DNA of 64,000 bases from HGM04593 sp045591315 (lineage in GTDB: Bacteria > Bacteroidota > Bacteroidia > Bacteroidales > Bacteroidaceae): contig JAZNSN010000026.1 in assembly GCA_045591315.1 (NCBI GenBank), positions 62,001 through 126,000 of the forward strand, in the 5' to 3' direction. Positions within the stretch are counted from its first letter, which is position 1; the number at the start of each line of letters is the position of its first letter. The notes under the pieces were generated by a model. It saw nothing but the letters and a program-made list of their open reading frames with translations. It was not told the origin of the DNA and ran no database searches. A program made the position numbers and the translations under genes. Shown one piece after another: positions 53,901-62,787 of this stretch.

Positions 53901-55439
53901 GTTTCCGCTGAATGAGACATTCTGCGGTGCATAGTAAGGCTCGCCATATACGACAACAGAAATGACAGTCTTGTTGCCGGCACTCTTTATCTCCACCTTG
54001 CCGTCAGGAAGCTCGAACGGGGTTTCCACACCGTTCTCGTCATACTCATAGTCCATTATCGCTGCGTTGTATATGTTTCCGCTGCCCTTGCCCCAGCTCT
54101 TGGTTTCTATGATGAAGAAATATTTCAGAGGCATGCTGCGCTCATATCCGGCAGTAAGGTCAGTGAGGTCATATCCGAACTCCATAGGCTCGGTGTGGAG
54201 CTTGCCGTCGGCCCAACGTCCTAGCATCGGTATCTCCGGAGCCGGGTTGGTGTTGCCGTAGTTTCCGTCACCGGCATACTTGAAGTGCTCGAATTCAATG
54301 CTCTTTTCGGGAGCTGTCGCATTTATGTCGGCCGAGACTCCTGCCGACAGCTTGATTTCGCTACGGCGTGAGTAGTCCATTTCAAGCTTTATTGTGCGTA
54401 ATGGGCGGTAATCCTTGCGTACCTTGTAAATCTCAGGTGTCCACCAGTTTTGGGCAAATGTACCGTCGCTGTTGAACGATGCGCCTCCGTAGGCGTAAGG
54501 GCAGTAGATGAAACCGCTGTTGCCCCACCATGTTCCCCAAGAGTTCACAAGAATCCATGCTCCTATCTCGTCCTTGCTTGCTTCTCCGGCGACACCGTTG
54601 CCGTCAAGGTCGAACTCTATCCGGTCGTCGTAGCCTACAATGGTCATGGCATGGTCAACCTGTGTGCCCCATGCCTTGACATACTTCTTGCCTACGACAC
54701 CTGCATTCCTGTTTACCGTAGTGCTGGGTATTGAACCATTGTAGTTGCCGTTGGAACTTGCAAGTCCTATACCGCAGATACCGCCGGCCTGGAAACTTGT
54801 GTCGCCGTTGTGGTTCCATAGCCAGTTCTTGACTGCCTCACGGCCCTCTTCTGTTCCAACGTTGACAGGGAAGTTAACAGGCTCAAGCATACGGTTGTGC
54901 ATGGCCTCGAACCATTTGTCATATCCCTGCATCCAACCGAAATCGTTGTCGGCGCAGTCCTGATAACCGAAAAGTGAAGAGTATGTCTGTCCGCCGTATG
55001 TCGCTGCCGAAGGCACGCCAATGCTTGTAACGAATTCGTTCTTGCCCGAACTTGTATTGGTGTGCAGCCAAACAAAGTGCGAAGGGTAGTAGTTGGTTGA
55101 TATCTTTCCGCTGAGGTTGCGGTATGCGTTGAGCTCGTATGTGAACATGTAGCATATGCGCGATGCCGAACCGCATGAACCTCCGTCCTGGTTGAATACG
55201 GGCGGGAAGAATTTCAAATCGGCATTGTTGATATATGCCGGTCTCTGTTCTGCAGGAACAGCATCGGTACGTGCCGCGCTCTTCTGCATGGGGGTATGTT
55301 GCATGAGTGACCAGTCGGGGTTGGTCTTGTCGCTGTAATCGGGATACTTCTCCCTGTTTACGTCAGTCTGTGCATAAAGGCTCATCGGCAAAGCTATTGC
55401 CATAGCCAGCATGCTCCTTAGAATTGTTCTTGTTTTCAT
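50913..55439 (-). CDS. Very large secreted C1 (papain-like) peptidase with LamG and PKD-type domains
   Basis: 1,508 residues from the ATG at 55439; a TTG three codons earlier is less likely. A signal peptide (about 1-24, ending SLYAQ) is followed by a papain-like domain (about 65-325): Cys89 in QDGGSCGSAS, His near 264 in VDHAMTIVGYDD, and Asn near 297 in LVNSWGTWWGN. Next come a first LamG/concanavalin-like domain (about 583-760), three PKD-type domains (about 793-1056), a second LamG (about 1060-1223), a further beta domain (about 1260-1453), and a C-terminal tail with LYDLQGRKVL that resembles a type IX sorting tail. It is probably displayed on the surface and degrades glycoprotein or matrix protein. 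Confidence 0.88.
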   Translation of the reverse strand: MKTRTILRSMLAMAIALPMSLYAQTDVNREKYPDYSDKTNPDWSLMQHTPMQKSAARTDAVPAEQRPAYINNADLKFFPPVFNQDGGSCGSASRICYMFTYELNAYRNLSGKISTNYYPSHFVWLHTNTSSGKNEFVTSIGVPSAATYGGQTYSSLFGYQDCADNDFGWMQGYDKWFEAMHNRMLEPVNFPVNVGTEEGREAVKNWLWNHNGDTSFQAGGICGIGLASSNGNYNGSIPSTTVNRNAGVVGKKYVKAWGTQVDHAMTIVGYDDRIEFDLDGNGVAGEASKDEIGAWILVNSWGTWWGNSGFIYCPYAYGGASFNSDGTFAQNWWTPEIYKVRKDYRPLRTIKLEMDYSRRSEIKLSAGVSADINATAPEKSIEFEHFKYAGDGNYGNTNPAPEIPMLGRWADGKLHTEPMEFGYDLTDLTAGYERSMPLKYFFIIETKSWGKGSGNIYNAAIMDYEYDENGVETPFELPDGKVEIKSAGNKTVISVVVYGEPYYAPQNVSFSGNTLKWSAPLPSTNKIEKYIIYQNNVKIAEVGPNILSHYIASTNIDGIFSISALYEGGFESQKQNIAAPIAFETNNVSVNLKKSGLRIPDIFSTKYENATIEFYIKPNSLVSWNQSAGPGWGTFMMHADADGSFTAGWDTNNRKTTSSYLRVGTWSHVAVTVQSNKMTIYIDGQNRGSITSNMYSGIGGFGDLVFTADVGSYNNAYTDACIDEIRIWNRARPIAEVRNGRKFQYSGCVKPDGLIAYYKGDLVTVDGKQMMREYISGNHAEILNNNYEATTSTVSLTNPTSTLTASINAVSSDVYAGMPVKLSATYSDAASVLKWTIEDAGMSNVAVLEPTVTFKSAGEQKVVLVAEDSNGNSVTSEVTINVLPEKEADATFHVSKDPIIMGEKISFIVDNPIFGQMYEWTITGAEEEKVYGLHGSAVFNDTGKQTVTLKVTTLTGHSVTYTVEVTVLESEPVAAFEITPGVILKGEKTYLKDVSKFHPTEWEWVVENEAKTYVINGQHSSLTPAVCGVYNVTLNVRNEIGSGTTTRERAIIVCNADSKNGLSFGGNAKVTAPFSTGQRNVLTVEWWMRPTQLTERCLGIGQSEATFLINTDAQGIMSLYANNYAGKSQPGYVIANEWHHYAAILDNGFVDYYRDGKYFSTSYVSTNAYIPSLSSIAIGYDGANMNGQIDEFRVWSSVVKDDALLAVCNAPIENPAAYSDLMLYYDFNQSGGDVIDRTGNGHDGVRSGFGPDGDAWGLSRGVFCLNTEPVSSDGDVTSTYLKNYQQAFIIDNGRIINPNSTTKRFYAIKYWILENAPVSGDVTTGAHVDGNKNNCMTFTSGWDGFGTLTDHKAYQTITLPAGSYKFTADYHEKWEGQCGNSYLVVDEGAGLPNTADISNALAYTNMQDKENTMSNSVRFTLKEETEVSLGLLVNLDGMNCMVIKKFTLERGNTEYLDANYENATSIDCITEIVENNGDNALYDLQGRKVLYPEKGRIYIKNGKKFIAK

Positions 55440-55475
55440 AGGTGTCAATCTGTTGCAAGTTTTTTCTTAATTGAA

Positions 55476-57527
55476 TTATTTTACTATAATTTCATCGGTG
55501 AAGAGCCAGCCGCGCTGAGGACCGCACTCTGCGCGGTATCGTACATATCGTCCTTTCTCCTTGCCGTTCCAGCCATAGTTCTTGAACGAGAGGCCTTCGT
55601 CTCTCACTACATTGTGCACGATTGTTGCAATATCCCTGAACTCCGCGCTGTCGCTCGACAAAGATATTGTAACCTTTGCCGGCAACCATACGTCCGGTAT
55701 GCACATCTGCATGAAATCCGCCGAAACGGAGCTTATCTCTCTCTCTTCGCCCAGGTCAATGGTGGCATCAATACCGCCTTTTATGAATCCCTGCCACTTC
55801 TCGTCGAGGTATGTCCAGCCGCCATGTATTCCGTCAACGAGTGCCGTTTCACCGCCGGCATTGTAGCGGTCGTTGAACGGTGCGTTTGCGCTGTATGCTA
55901 CGCTCTTTCCTTTAGCCAGGTGTTCCGACGGTGTAAGTGCCTCTTTGCGCTGGCCGAACTCCTTAGCAAGGTCAAACGCATTGTATCCGTTTGCCTTTAG
56001 CCACTCGACACTCTTTACGGCCCTCTGCCTGAACTCGCTGTAATCGCGTGCGGCAGGGTTGCTCCAGCCAATCTCGGCAATTGCTAGAATACGCGGGTAA
56101 ATCATGTACTCGACAAGCTCTTCAGTCGGGATGTACTCAACCCAAAGGTTGCCTTGTACTCCATATATAAGTTTTGCCTGCTCTTCCTTTAGACCGTCTG
56201 TAGGGTTGTACGAATATACCTTCTCCAGCGGCATGTATGGTCCGAAAGCCATTGGCTGCGTATGCGGAGCATCCTGATAGGAGTCGAGGTAGCAGTATCC
56301 GCCCGGAGTCATAATGGCCTTGTGTCCGCTCTCTGTAGCTGCAATTCCGCCTTCTGTTCCGCGCCATGACATTACAGTCGCGTTGGGTGCCAGTCCTCCG
56401 TCAAGAATCTCGTCCCAACCGATAATCAGCCGTCCCTTGCTGTTCACGAATTTCTCGATACGGTGTATAAGATAGCTCTGCAGCTCGTTTACATCACTCA
56501 GGTTCTCCTCTTTCATGCGCTTTTGGCATAATGGGCAGTGTGGCCATGAAGCCTTGCCGGCCTCGTCCCCGCCAATGTGAATGTACTCCGACGGGAAAAG
56601 CTCCATCACTTCGGTGAGCACGTTCTCAAGGAACTCGTATGTCTTTTCGTTGCCTATGCAGAAGTCGGCCTGCTTGTACGGTTCGTGGGTGCATGATAGT
56701 TCGGGATATGCAGTAAGAACCTCTTCGCTGTGTGCCGGCATCTCAATCTCCGGTATAATGGTGATATATCTCTCTGCGGCGTATGCGACAATCTCGCGAA
56801 TGTCGTCCTGGGTATAATATCCGCCGTATGCCCCCTCGCTTCCTTTCTCTACATACTCGCGGCTGCCGAACCACCAATCTTTCCATATTGCAGGCTTGCG
56901 CCATGCTGCAAAATCGGTCAGTCGGGGATATTTCTTTATCTCAATGCGCCAGCCGGCAGCATCGGTCAGGTGCAGATGCAAACGGTTCATCTTGAAACGT
57001 GCTATGGCATCAACCTGCTTCTTTATGAACTCCTTGCCGAAGAAGTGACGGCTCACGTCGAGCATCATTCCGCGATAGCCGAACTGCGGCTCATCGGTTA
57101 TGCTGCATGCCGGAATCCTATTCCCGCCGTCGGCAAGCTGAAGCAAGGTCTGTGCTGCATAGAAAAGGCCGGCGCCCGATGTCGCCCTGGCCTTGATTCC
57201 CTTTTCGGTAACTTCGATGGCGTATCCTTCGGGTGATGATATGCCATCGACCTTTTCGCATATTTCCATTGCGATGCAGTCAGCATCAGCAGGTTTTTCT
57301 GTTGCAGAAAGCATATCTTCCCATGCTCCAAACAACTTTGTAATGGCATTCTTGTCGTCTTCCGGTGCCGAAATGCAGAGTACCGTTCCTTTGGTAACCG
57401 TGAAAAAACCGTTGCCATGCTGTATGCATTTCGGTGCAGGCAGCAGACTTCGTGTTGTGTTGTTCTGCTCATGCGCGCACGCACATATTAATAAAAAGCC
57501 TACAAGTACCAAAAAGAGTTTTTTCAT
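55476..57527 (-). CDS. Beta-N-acetylhexosaminidase, GH20 lipoprotein
   Basis: 683 residues. The signal peptide ends at LLICAC, so it is a lipoprotein. N-terminal GH20b domain (about 30-145), catalytic TIM barrel (about 150-500) with RGMMLDVSRHFF, LHLTDAAGWRIEI and the Asp-Glu pair in HIGGDEAGK (about 320), and a C-terminal discoidin-like domain (about 560-683). It removes terminal GlcNAc or GalNAc from glycans by substrate-assisted catalysis. First gene of a presumed operon with the C1 peptidase (37-base gap) and manA. Confidence 0.93.
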   Translation of the reverse strand: MKKLFLVLVGFLLICACAHEQNNTTRSLLPAPKCIQHGNGFFTVTKGTVLCISAPEDDKNAITKLFGAWEDMLSATEKPADADCIAMEICEKVDGISSPEGYAIEVTEKGIKARATSGAGLFYAAQTLLQLADGGNRIPACSITDEPQFGYRGMMLDVSRHFFGKEFIKKQVDAIARFKMNRLHLHLTDAAGWRIEIKKYPRLTDFAAWRKPAIWKDWWFGSREYVEKGSEGAYGGYYTQDDIREIVAYAAERYITIIPEIEMPAHSEEVLTAYPELSCTHEPYKQADFCIGNEKTYEFLENVLTEVMELFPSEYIHIGGDEAGKASWPHCPLCQKRMKEENLSDVNELQSYLIHRIEKFVNSKGRLIIGWDEILDGGLAPNATVMSWRGTEGGIAATESGHKAIMTPGGYCYLDSYQDAPHTQPMAFGPYMPLEKVYSYNPTDGLKEEQAKLIYGVQGNLWVEYIPTEELVEYMIYPRILAIAEIGWSNPAARDYSEFRQRAVKSVEWLKANGYNAFDLAKEFGQRKEALTPSEHLAKGKSVAYSANAPFNDRYNAGGETALVDGIHGGWTYLDEKWQGFIKGGIDATIDLGEEREISSVSADFMQMCIPDVWLPAKVTISLSSDSAEFRDIATIVHNVVRDEGLSFKNYGWNGKEKGRYVRYRAECGPQRGWLFTDEIIVK

Positions 57528-57579
57528 GATTATTGGATATGTTTGATGCAGTTTAATCTCTAAAAAACATTTTCTTATG

Positions 57580-57587
57580 CGAATATA
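57580..57587 (-). promoter_or_regulatory. Candidate -7 element of the hexosaminidase operon
   Basis: TATATTCG on the minus strand, 53 bases before the ATG. No TTG at the usual spacing. Confidence 0.4.
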
Positions 57588-57658
57588 TGAATTTTTTAAG
57601 CCATGTTCTATAATTTATGTGAAAAGTTGGTTTTTGATGAAAAAAACATCCGGTTTCA

Positions 57659-57691
57659 TTTGGAAAGAAGTGAATTTGTGTTTTATATTTG
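57659..57691 (+). promoter_or_regulatory. Promoter of the ABC-GntR-SPFH gene cluster
   Basis: TTTG (57659-57662), 21 bases, then TATATTTG (57684-57691), 26 bases before the first ATG. Confidence 0.7.
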
Positions 57692-57716
57692 CGGTGTACT
57701 ATTAAACTAATACACT

Positions 57717-58520
57717 ATGATAGAGATAAAAGGTTTGTCATTCGCTTATTCAGGCTACAAGGTTCTGGATAATATAACCACATCATTCGGGCCTGGAAGA
57801 ATCTATGGTCTGCTTGGTGCGAACGGTGTGGGTAAGAGTACCATGTTCAAACTGTTGTGCGGTCTTCTCACGACAAAGCAGGGTACGATAGAGATAGACG
57901 GCTGTTCGCCTATAGGCCGTAAGCCGGGTTTCCTTTCAAAGATATTCTATGTTCCGGAGGATTTCGAAGGTCCCGACTTGAGTATAAGTCATTATGCATC
58001 GGGTGTTGCACAGTTCTATCCTAACTATGATGCCGAGCTGTTCGCGCGTCTGCTTTCGGAGTTTGAGATAGATGCGGAACGCAAGTTTACCACTCTTTCT
58101 CTCGGACAGCGCAAGAGAGCTATACTGGCACTTGCCTTGGCACTCAGGACCGAGTATCTTTTCCTTGACGAGCCCACCAACGGCCTTGATATTCCGAGCA
58201 AGGCGGAATTCCGCAAGATGGTTGCTGCTGCAATGGACGAGAAACGCACGATAATAATCTCGACTCATCAGGTTCGGGATGTCGAGAACCTGCTCGACCA
58301 TATAATGATTCTCGACAAGCGTGCAGTGCTTCTCGACAAGAGCGTCAGCGATATACAGAGCGAGTACCGTTTCGACATATCGGCTAATGTTCCTGAGGAT
58401 GCCCTTTATGTAGAACCCGGTCTTGGCGGGTGCTGCTCTATAAGCAACAATACAAACGGAGAGGAGAGCAGAGTGAATATAGAACTGCTGTTCAATTACA
58501 TAAATTCAAAAAAGAAGTAA
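57717..58520 (+). CDS. ABC transporter ATP-binding protein
   Basis: 267 residues. Walker A GANGVGKST (about 39-47), signature LSLGQRKRA (about 128), Walker B YLFLDEPTNGLD (about 145) and the switch His in STHQVRDVENL (about 179). It belongs to the BcrA/YtrB group of exporter ATPases. It pairs with the next gene, a membrane protein, and with a YtrA-type GntR regulator. In Gram-positive bacteria such sets respond to cell-wall antibiotics; the substrate here is unknown. Confidence 0.92.
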   Translation: MIEIKGLSFAYSGYKVLDNITTSFGPGRIYGLLGANGVGKSTMFKLLCGLLTTKQGTIEIDGCSPIGRKPGFLSKIFYVPEDFEGPDLSISHYASGVAQFYPNYDAELFARLLSEFEIDAERKFTTLSLGQRKRAILALALALRTEYLFLDEPTNGLDIPSKAEFRKMVAAAMDEKRTIIISTHQVRDVENLLDHIMILDKRAVLLDKSVSDIQSEYRFDISANVPEDALYVEPGLGGCCSISNNTNGEESRVNIELLFNYINSKKK

Positions 58521-58522
58521 CA

Positions 58523-59275
58523 ATGAACGAGATATTTGATTTCAACCGTTTCGGCAAGCTCATTACATACGAGTGCGGCAGTTATGTCCCGCGTTTTACA
58601 AAGGTTCTTGTAACAATGGCATGCATTGTCTTTGCCACATGGATAACAACAGTGGTATTCGATAACGCTATCGGCTTCCTTGGAAGAAAGTCGCTGCTCG
58701 GTTTCCTTTTCGGCATTTCATGCTTTATCGGCCCTTTTGTGGCATACAAGTACATGAACGACCGAAAGAAGGGCTATGCCTATGCCATGTTGCCGGCAAG
58801 TACGCTTGAGAAATTCACTTCTATGCTTCTGATATGCATGTTTGTCTTGCCGATGATTTCATACGTGACATTGGTTGCATGTGACGCACTCCTGTATCTT
58901 GTCTCAATTTGCGGTGTGGGAGGCTTTATTGATATCGGTGTATATAACCCGCTTGTAATCGATTTCGATGGCTACAGTTTCAGCATTTCAATCGCAGTCT
59001 CATTCATGGCCTCAATCTCGATGTCGATGATGTTCAATTCAATTTTCAGGAAATCGAAGATAATCAAGACAATACTGGTATATATGGCTGTATCTTTCGT
59101 GTCAGTAATCCTCGTTTCTATTATAGCAATCAACTTAAGTCATGATATCTTGTACAGAATAAGTGATTTCATCTCCGATTTTGGTGTTGAAAAGCTTATG
59201 AACCTTTGCTACTTGCTGTTCATTGCAGTTTCTCTTTATGTGACTTATAGAAGAATTGAACGTGTAAACTATTGA
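58523..59275 (+). CDS. ABC transporter permease-like membrane protein
   Basis: 250 residues from the ATG two bases after the ATPase stop; the upstream in-frame extension lies within the ATPase gene. Six hydrophobic segments are visible (about 27-48, 55-72, 95-125, 150-180, 190-215, 225-245). No similarity to a named transporter is recognised, but position and topology make it the permease partner of the ATPase. A TTG-ATT-ATG run joins its stop to the GntR gene. Confidence 0.82.
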   Translation: MNEIFDFNRFGKLITYECGSYVPRFTKVLVTMACIVFATWITTVVFDNAIGFLGRKSLLGFLFGISCFIGPFVAYKYMNDRKKGYAYAMLPASTLEKFTSMLLICMFVLPMISYVTLVACDALLYLVSICGVGGFIDIGVYNPLVIDFDGYSFSISIAVSFMASISMSMMFNSIFRKSKIIKTILVYMAVSFVSVILVSIIAINLSHDILYRISDFISDFGVEKLMNLCYLLFIAVSLYVTYRRIERVNY

Positions 59276-59277
59276 TT

Positions 59278-59622
59278 ATGGAGTATAACGAACATAAACC
59301 GATATACCTGCAGAATGTAGATCTTATGCAGGAGAAAATTGTGCGCGGCGAGTGGCCCGAAGAGGAACGTATCCCTTCGGTCCGTGAGATGGGCGCATCG
59401 GTGGGAGTCAATCCCAATACCATAGTGCGTTCCTATCAGTTGCTTGAGTCGCAGGATATAATCTACAACAAGCGCGGAATGGGCTACTACGTGAAAGGCG
59501 GTGCCGTTGCACGCGTTAAGGAGAATGTAAAGAGGGAGTTTATAGCCAATGAGCTTCCCCTGTTCAAGGTCAAGGCCGAGATGTTGGGAATAGGCAAGGA
59601 AGAGCTAATAGACTTACTATAG
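59278..59622 (+). CDS. GntR-family regulator, YtrA subfamily
   Basis: 114 residues from the ATG at 59278; a TTG two codons earlier is less likely. Winged helix of GntR type (about 10-80): IYLQNVDLMQEKIVRGEW, RIPSVREMGASVGVNPNTIVRSYQLLESQ and GMGYYV. The effector domain is only about 40 residues, as in the YtrA group, whose genes usually lie in an ABC transporter operon and repress it. Here it lies third, after the two transporter genes, so autoregulation of the cluster is likely. Confidence 0.9.
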   Translation: MEYNEHKPIYLQNVDLMQEKIVRGEWPEEERIPSVREMGASVGVNPNTIVRSYQLLESQDIIYNKRGMGYYVKGGAVARVKENVKREFIANELPLFKVKAEMLGIGKEELIDLL

Positions 59623-59648
59623 GAAAATCAATTAAAACGTAGAATATT

Positions 59649-60473
59649 ATGAAGAACATTTTTGTATTTGGTGCCATTTGCTCATCTATTTTATTGTCAG
59701 CCTGTACCACTGTCGCGCCTGAGGCCGGAGAGGAAGGCGTAAAGGTGCATAAGCCATGGATTTTCGGTACCGGTGGTGTCGATATGAGCCCTGTTGAGAC
59801 AGGTTTGGAATATACCTGGCTCTCTACCGATTATGTTATTGTGAACATGTTGCCTCAGGCCTATGACGAGGACCTCGACGATGCAACGTCCAACGATAAC
59901 ACTCTGCTCGATTTCAATACGCAGATACAGTTGCAGGTGAAGGACAATATGTCGCCGGTGCTTGTAAAGAACTATGGTGTCAACTGGTATAACTCTGTAA
60001 TAAAGGAGGTCTATCGCAATACCGTACGTGGCTACATATCAAAGTATGGCCCGTTCGACCTTATGAGTAACCGCGAGGTGCTCGATTCCATAAATCTCTT
60101 TGTAAAGAATGACATGCAGAACTATATTACCTTGTTGAGCTCAAAACAGGGCGAGTTGCCGATTGACGTTGTAAATGTTGTTGTGGGCCGTGCCATACCG
60201 AATGAAAGGCAGAAGGCCGAGATGGATGCCACAGCTGCAGCAACGCAAGCAAAGCGCACCGAAGAGTCAAGACGCGATATGCTTGTGGCCCGTGAGGCAG
60301 CCGAGCGTCAGCGTGCTATTGCCGACAAAGCCTATCAGGAGGAGCTGGGGCTTACAACCGACCAGTTCATACAGTTGCGTGCATGGGAAATCATAAAAGA
60401 GAAGAACGGTGCGAACATCGACGTGCTGTTCAATGCCGACGGTACAAGCAAGATGTGGAATGTGAGACGATAA
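59649..60473 (+). CDS. SPFH/band 7-domain lipoprotein
   Basis: 274 residues. The signal peptide ends at LLSAC, so it is a lipoprotein. An SPFH (stomatin/prohibitin/flotillin) domain follows (about 35-190; TDYVIVNMLPQAYDED, FNTQIQLQVKD, VKNYGVNWYNSVIKEVYRNTVRGYISKYG), then a charged Ala-rich helix (about 190-245; AEMDATAAATQAKRTEESR) typical of SPFH oligomers. It probably forms ring or scaffold oligomers on a membrane face outside the cytoplasm. It lies two genes upstream of SppA, a ClpP-fold protease, recalling the stomatin-NfeD partnership. Confidence 0.85.
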   Translation: MKNIFVFGAICSSILLSACTTVAPEAGEEGVKVHKPWIFGTGGVDMSPVETGLEYTWLSTDYVIVNMLPQAYDEDLDDATSNDNTLLDFNTQIQLQVKDNMSPVLVKNYGVNWYNSVIKEVYRNTVRGYISKYGPFDLMSNREVLDSINLFVKNDMQNYITLLSSKQGELPIDVVNVVVGRAIPNERQKAEMDATAAATQAKRTEESRRDMLVAREAAERQRAIADKAYQEELGLTTDQFIQLRAWEIIKEKNGANIDVLFNADGTSKMWNVRR

Positions 60474-60487
60474 TAAAAAAGTAAACC

Positions 60488-60928
60488 ATGAAATACAGAT
60501 ATATTTTCTTGCTGTTTGCGCTGTTCTCTTTAGCATCGTGCACATCATGGTTCGTAGAGAGAACTCCCGAATACATTTTATGGAAAGTGCACGGATTGAA
60601 TGTAGAGAATACGGAGCATTGGGTATATGCTTTCGAGGAGCAGTGGTGCCCGAACGGTGACGGCACTTCAAAAATCAAGATGAAGGTTGCTCTTGCCGAA
60701 GAGCAGATTGAGCATCTGATTTCTACAGGAGCCAAACCCTTGCCTATTCCTGATGGTACGATAAGCGAACAGTCGTGGCTTGAGGGTGAACTCGGTATAG
60801 ATTTGGATAGTGTATCGGATGGGGTATATTTATACAAACCCGGAAATCCCGATTTGTCTTTCGAGTGCAGCTTCCTGTTGTATGATAAAGCAACAAGAAT
60901 GCTGTACTACTATGTGAACATTATGTAA
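60488..60928 (+). CDS. Small lipoprotein of unknown function
   Basis: 146 residues. The signal peptide ends at LFSLASC, a good lipobox. The mature part (about 127 residues) has Trp/Tyr-rich strands (EYILWKVHGL, EHWVYAFEEQWCP) and no recognised domain. It lies 14 bases after the SPFH gene and 75 before sppA, so it is probably co-transcribed and may belong to the same envelope function. Confidence 0.75.
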   Translation: MKYRYIFLLFALFSLASCTSWFVERTPEYILWKVHGLNVENTEHWVYAFEEQWCPNGDGTSKIKMKVALAEEQIEHLISTGAKPLPIPDGTISEQSWLEGELGIDLDSVSDGVYLYKPGNPDLSFECSFLLYDKATRMLYYYVNIM

Positions 60929-61003
60929 GAACCTGCAACTTTGCAATATTAGATGTGTGTCCTAAGACGACGGATGCATTTATAACAATTAAAAACTACT
61001 ACA

Positions 61004-62770
61004 ATGAAATCTTTTTTTAAAACGATGCTTGCCTGTCTGGCAGCTCTTCTTGTCGCCGGCTTTCTGTTTATATTCGGGCTGGTGTCTTTGATAGGCTCTG
61101 TTGTGTCAGCTGGAAGCGGCAACGAAGGAATCAAGGAGAATTCTGTCCTTATGCTGGACCTTAACGGCACACTCTCCGAACGTGCCGATGAAAACCCTCT
61201 TGCTTCGCTGATGAGCGACGATATGAAGTCGTACGGGCTTGAGGATATAATAGCTTCCATCAAGGAGGCAAAGAATAACCCCGATATAAAGGGAATATAT
61301 CTGCAGGCGGGCGTGATGGATGCTTCTCTTGCTTCTCTTGAGGAGATTCGCGGTGAGCTTGCTTCGTTCAAGGAGAGCGGCAAATTCGTAGTGGCCTATG
61401 GCGACCAGTATTTGCAGGAACTCTACTATCTGGCAACAGTAGCCGACAAGGTTATAGTGAATCCCGAAGGCAGCATCGGGTGGCACGGTCTGGCGGCTCA
61501 GCCGGTATTCTTCAAGAATCTCTTGGAAAAGGTAGGAGTCGAGATGCAGATATTCAAGGTGGGAACATACAAGTCGGCTGTTGAGCCGTTCATTGCCACT
61601 GAGATGAGTGATGCGAACAGGGAGCAGATTACCGAATATGCCGGTTCCATTTGGGGTGATATGGTAAATGCAGTGGCACAGTCACGCGGAATATCTGCTG
61701 ATAAATTGAATGAGTATGCCGACCGATATATGGATTTCTGCCAGGCCGAAGAGTATGTCGAGTGCGGGCTGGCCGACACCTTGCTCTACAAGGACGGTGT
61801 GCTGGATTATCTGAAAGTTCTTGCCGGCACAGGCAATGACGGGAAACTGGAAATTGCCACATTGGAAGATGTGAAGGAGAAGATCGAGACGGATAATATC
61901 TTGAACAATGCCGGCAAGGGAAAGATTGCCGTGTATTATGCAGTGGGAGATATTGACGGCTCTACATCGGCCGATGAGGGAATAAACTCGAAGAAGGTAA
62001 TCAAGGAACTGCGTGAGTTGCGCGAAGATGCTGATGTAAAGGCTGTCGTGCTTCGCGTGAACTCTCCCGGAGGAAGCGCATACGGCTCTGAACAGATATG
62101 GCGTGAGGTTGTTTTGCTGAAGGCTGCCAAGCCGGTGATTGTCTCAATGGGTGACTGTGCGGCATCAGGCGGTTATTATATCTCATGTGCGGCCGACTGC
62201 ATTGTTGCCAACAGCACGACACTTACAGGCTCTATCGGTATCTTTGGCATGTTCCCGGTTGCCGAGAAACTGCTGAAGGAGAAGATTGGCCTTGACTTTG
62301 ATGTTGTCAAGACCAACAAACTGGCCGATATGGGCTCTTTTGCGCGCTCTTTCCGCCCCGAAGAGAGTGCCATAATGCAGAACTATGTCAATGACGGCTA
62401 CGACCTCTTCCTGAAGCGTTGTGCCGATGGCCGCAAGATGAGTGTCGAGGATATCGACAAGATTGGACAGGGACGCGTGTGGACAGGCAGCAAGGCAAAG
62501 GAACTGGGTCTCGTGGATGAGATAGGCGACCTTGACAAGGCTATAGCGATAGCAGCCCAGAGGGCCGGGCTCGATGAGTATAGCGTGAACTCCTATCCCG
62601 AAGAAAGCAACTTCATGACAAAGCTTCTTGAAGGTGACCAGGAGGATTACATGGAGACTGCATTCCGCAAGGCAATGGGCGATTATTACGATTGCATCAG
62701 GTTTGTCCGCAACATACAGGATTGTGACAACATACAGGCCCGTTTGCCGTTTGAACTGATAATAAAGTAA
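61004..62770 (+). CDS. sppA: Signal peptide peptidase SppA, 67K type
   Basis: 588 residues, the duplicated ClpP-like form. An N-terminal membrane helix (about 5-35; LAALLVAGFLFIFGLVSLIG) anchors it. The catalytic Lys is in VGTYKSAVEPF (Lys190) and the Ser in GDCAASGGYYIS (Ser388), with VNSPGGSAYGSE (about 350) as the oxyanion region. It degrades signal peptides and perhaps membrane proteins in the inner membrane. Its place after an SPFH lipoprotein suggests a functional pairing. Confidence 0.95.
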   Translation: MKSFFKTMLACLAALLVAGFLFIFGLVSLIGSVVSAGSGNEGIKENSVLMLDLNGTLSERADENPLASLMSDDMKSYGLEDIIASIKEAKNNPDIKGIYLQAGVMDASLASLEEIRGELASFKESGKFVVAYGDQYLQELYYLATVADKVIVNPEGSIGWHGLAAQPVFFKNLLEKVGVEMQIFKVGTYKSAVEPFIATEMSDANREQITEYAGSIWGDMVNAVAQSRGISADKLNEYADRYMDFCQAEEYVECGLADTLLYKDGVLDYLKVLAGTGNDGKLEIATLEDVKEKIETDNILNNAGKGKIAVYYAVGDIDGSTSADEGINSKKVIKELRELREDADVKAVVLRVNSPGGSAYGSEQIWREVVLLKAAKPVIVSMGDCAASGGYYISCAADCIVANSTTLTGSIGIFGMFPVAEKLLKEKIGLDFDVVKTNKLADMGSFARSFRPEESAIMQNYVNDGYDLFLKRCADGRKMSVEDIDKIGQGRVWTGSKAKELGLVDEIGDLDKAIAIAAQRAGLDEYSVNSYPEESNFMTKLLEGDQEDYMETAFRKAMGDYYDCIRFVRNIQDCDNIQARLPFELIIK

Positions 62771-62787
62771 GCGATAGCTATTGCATT

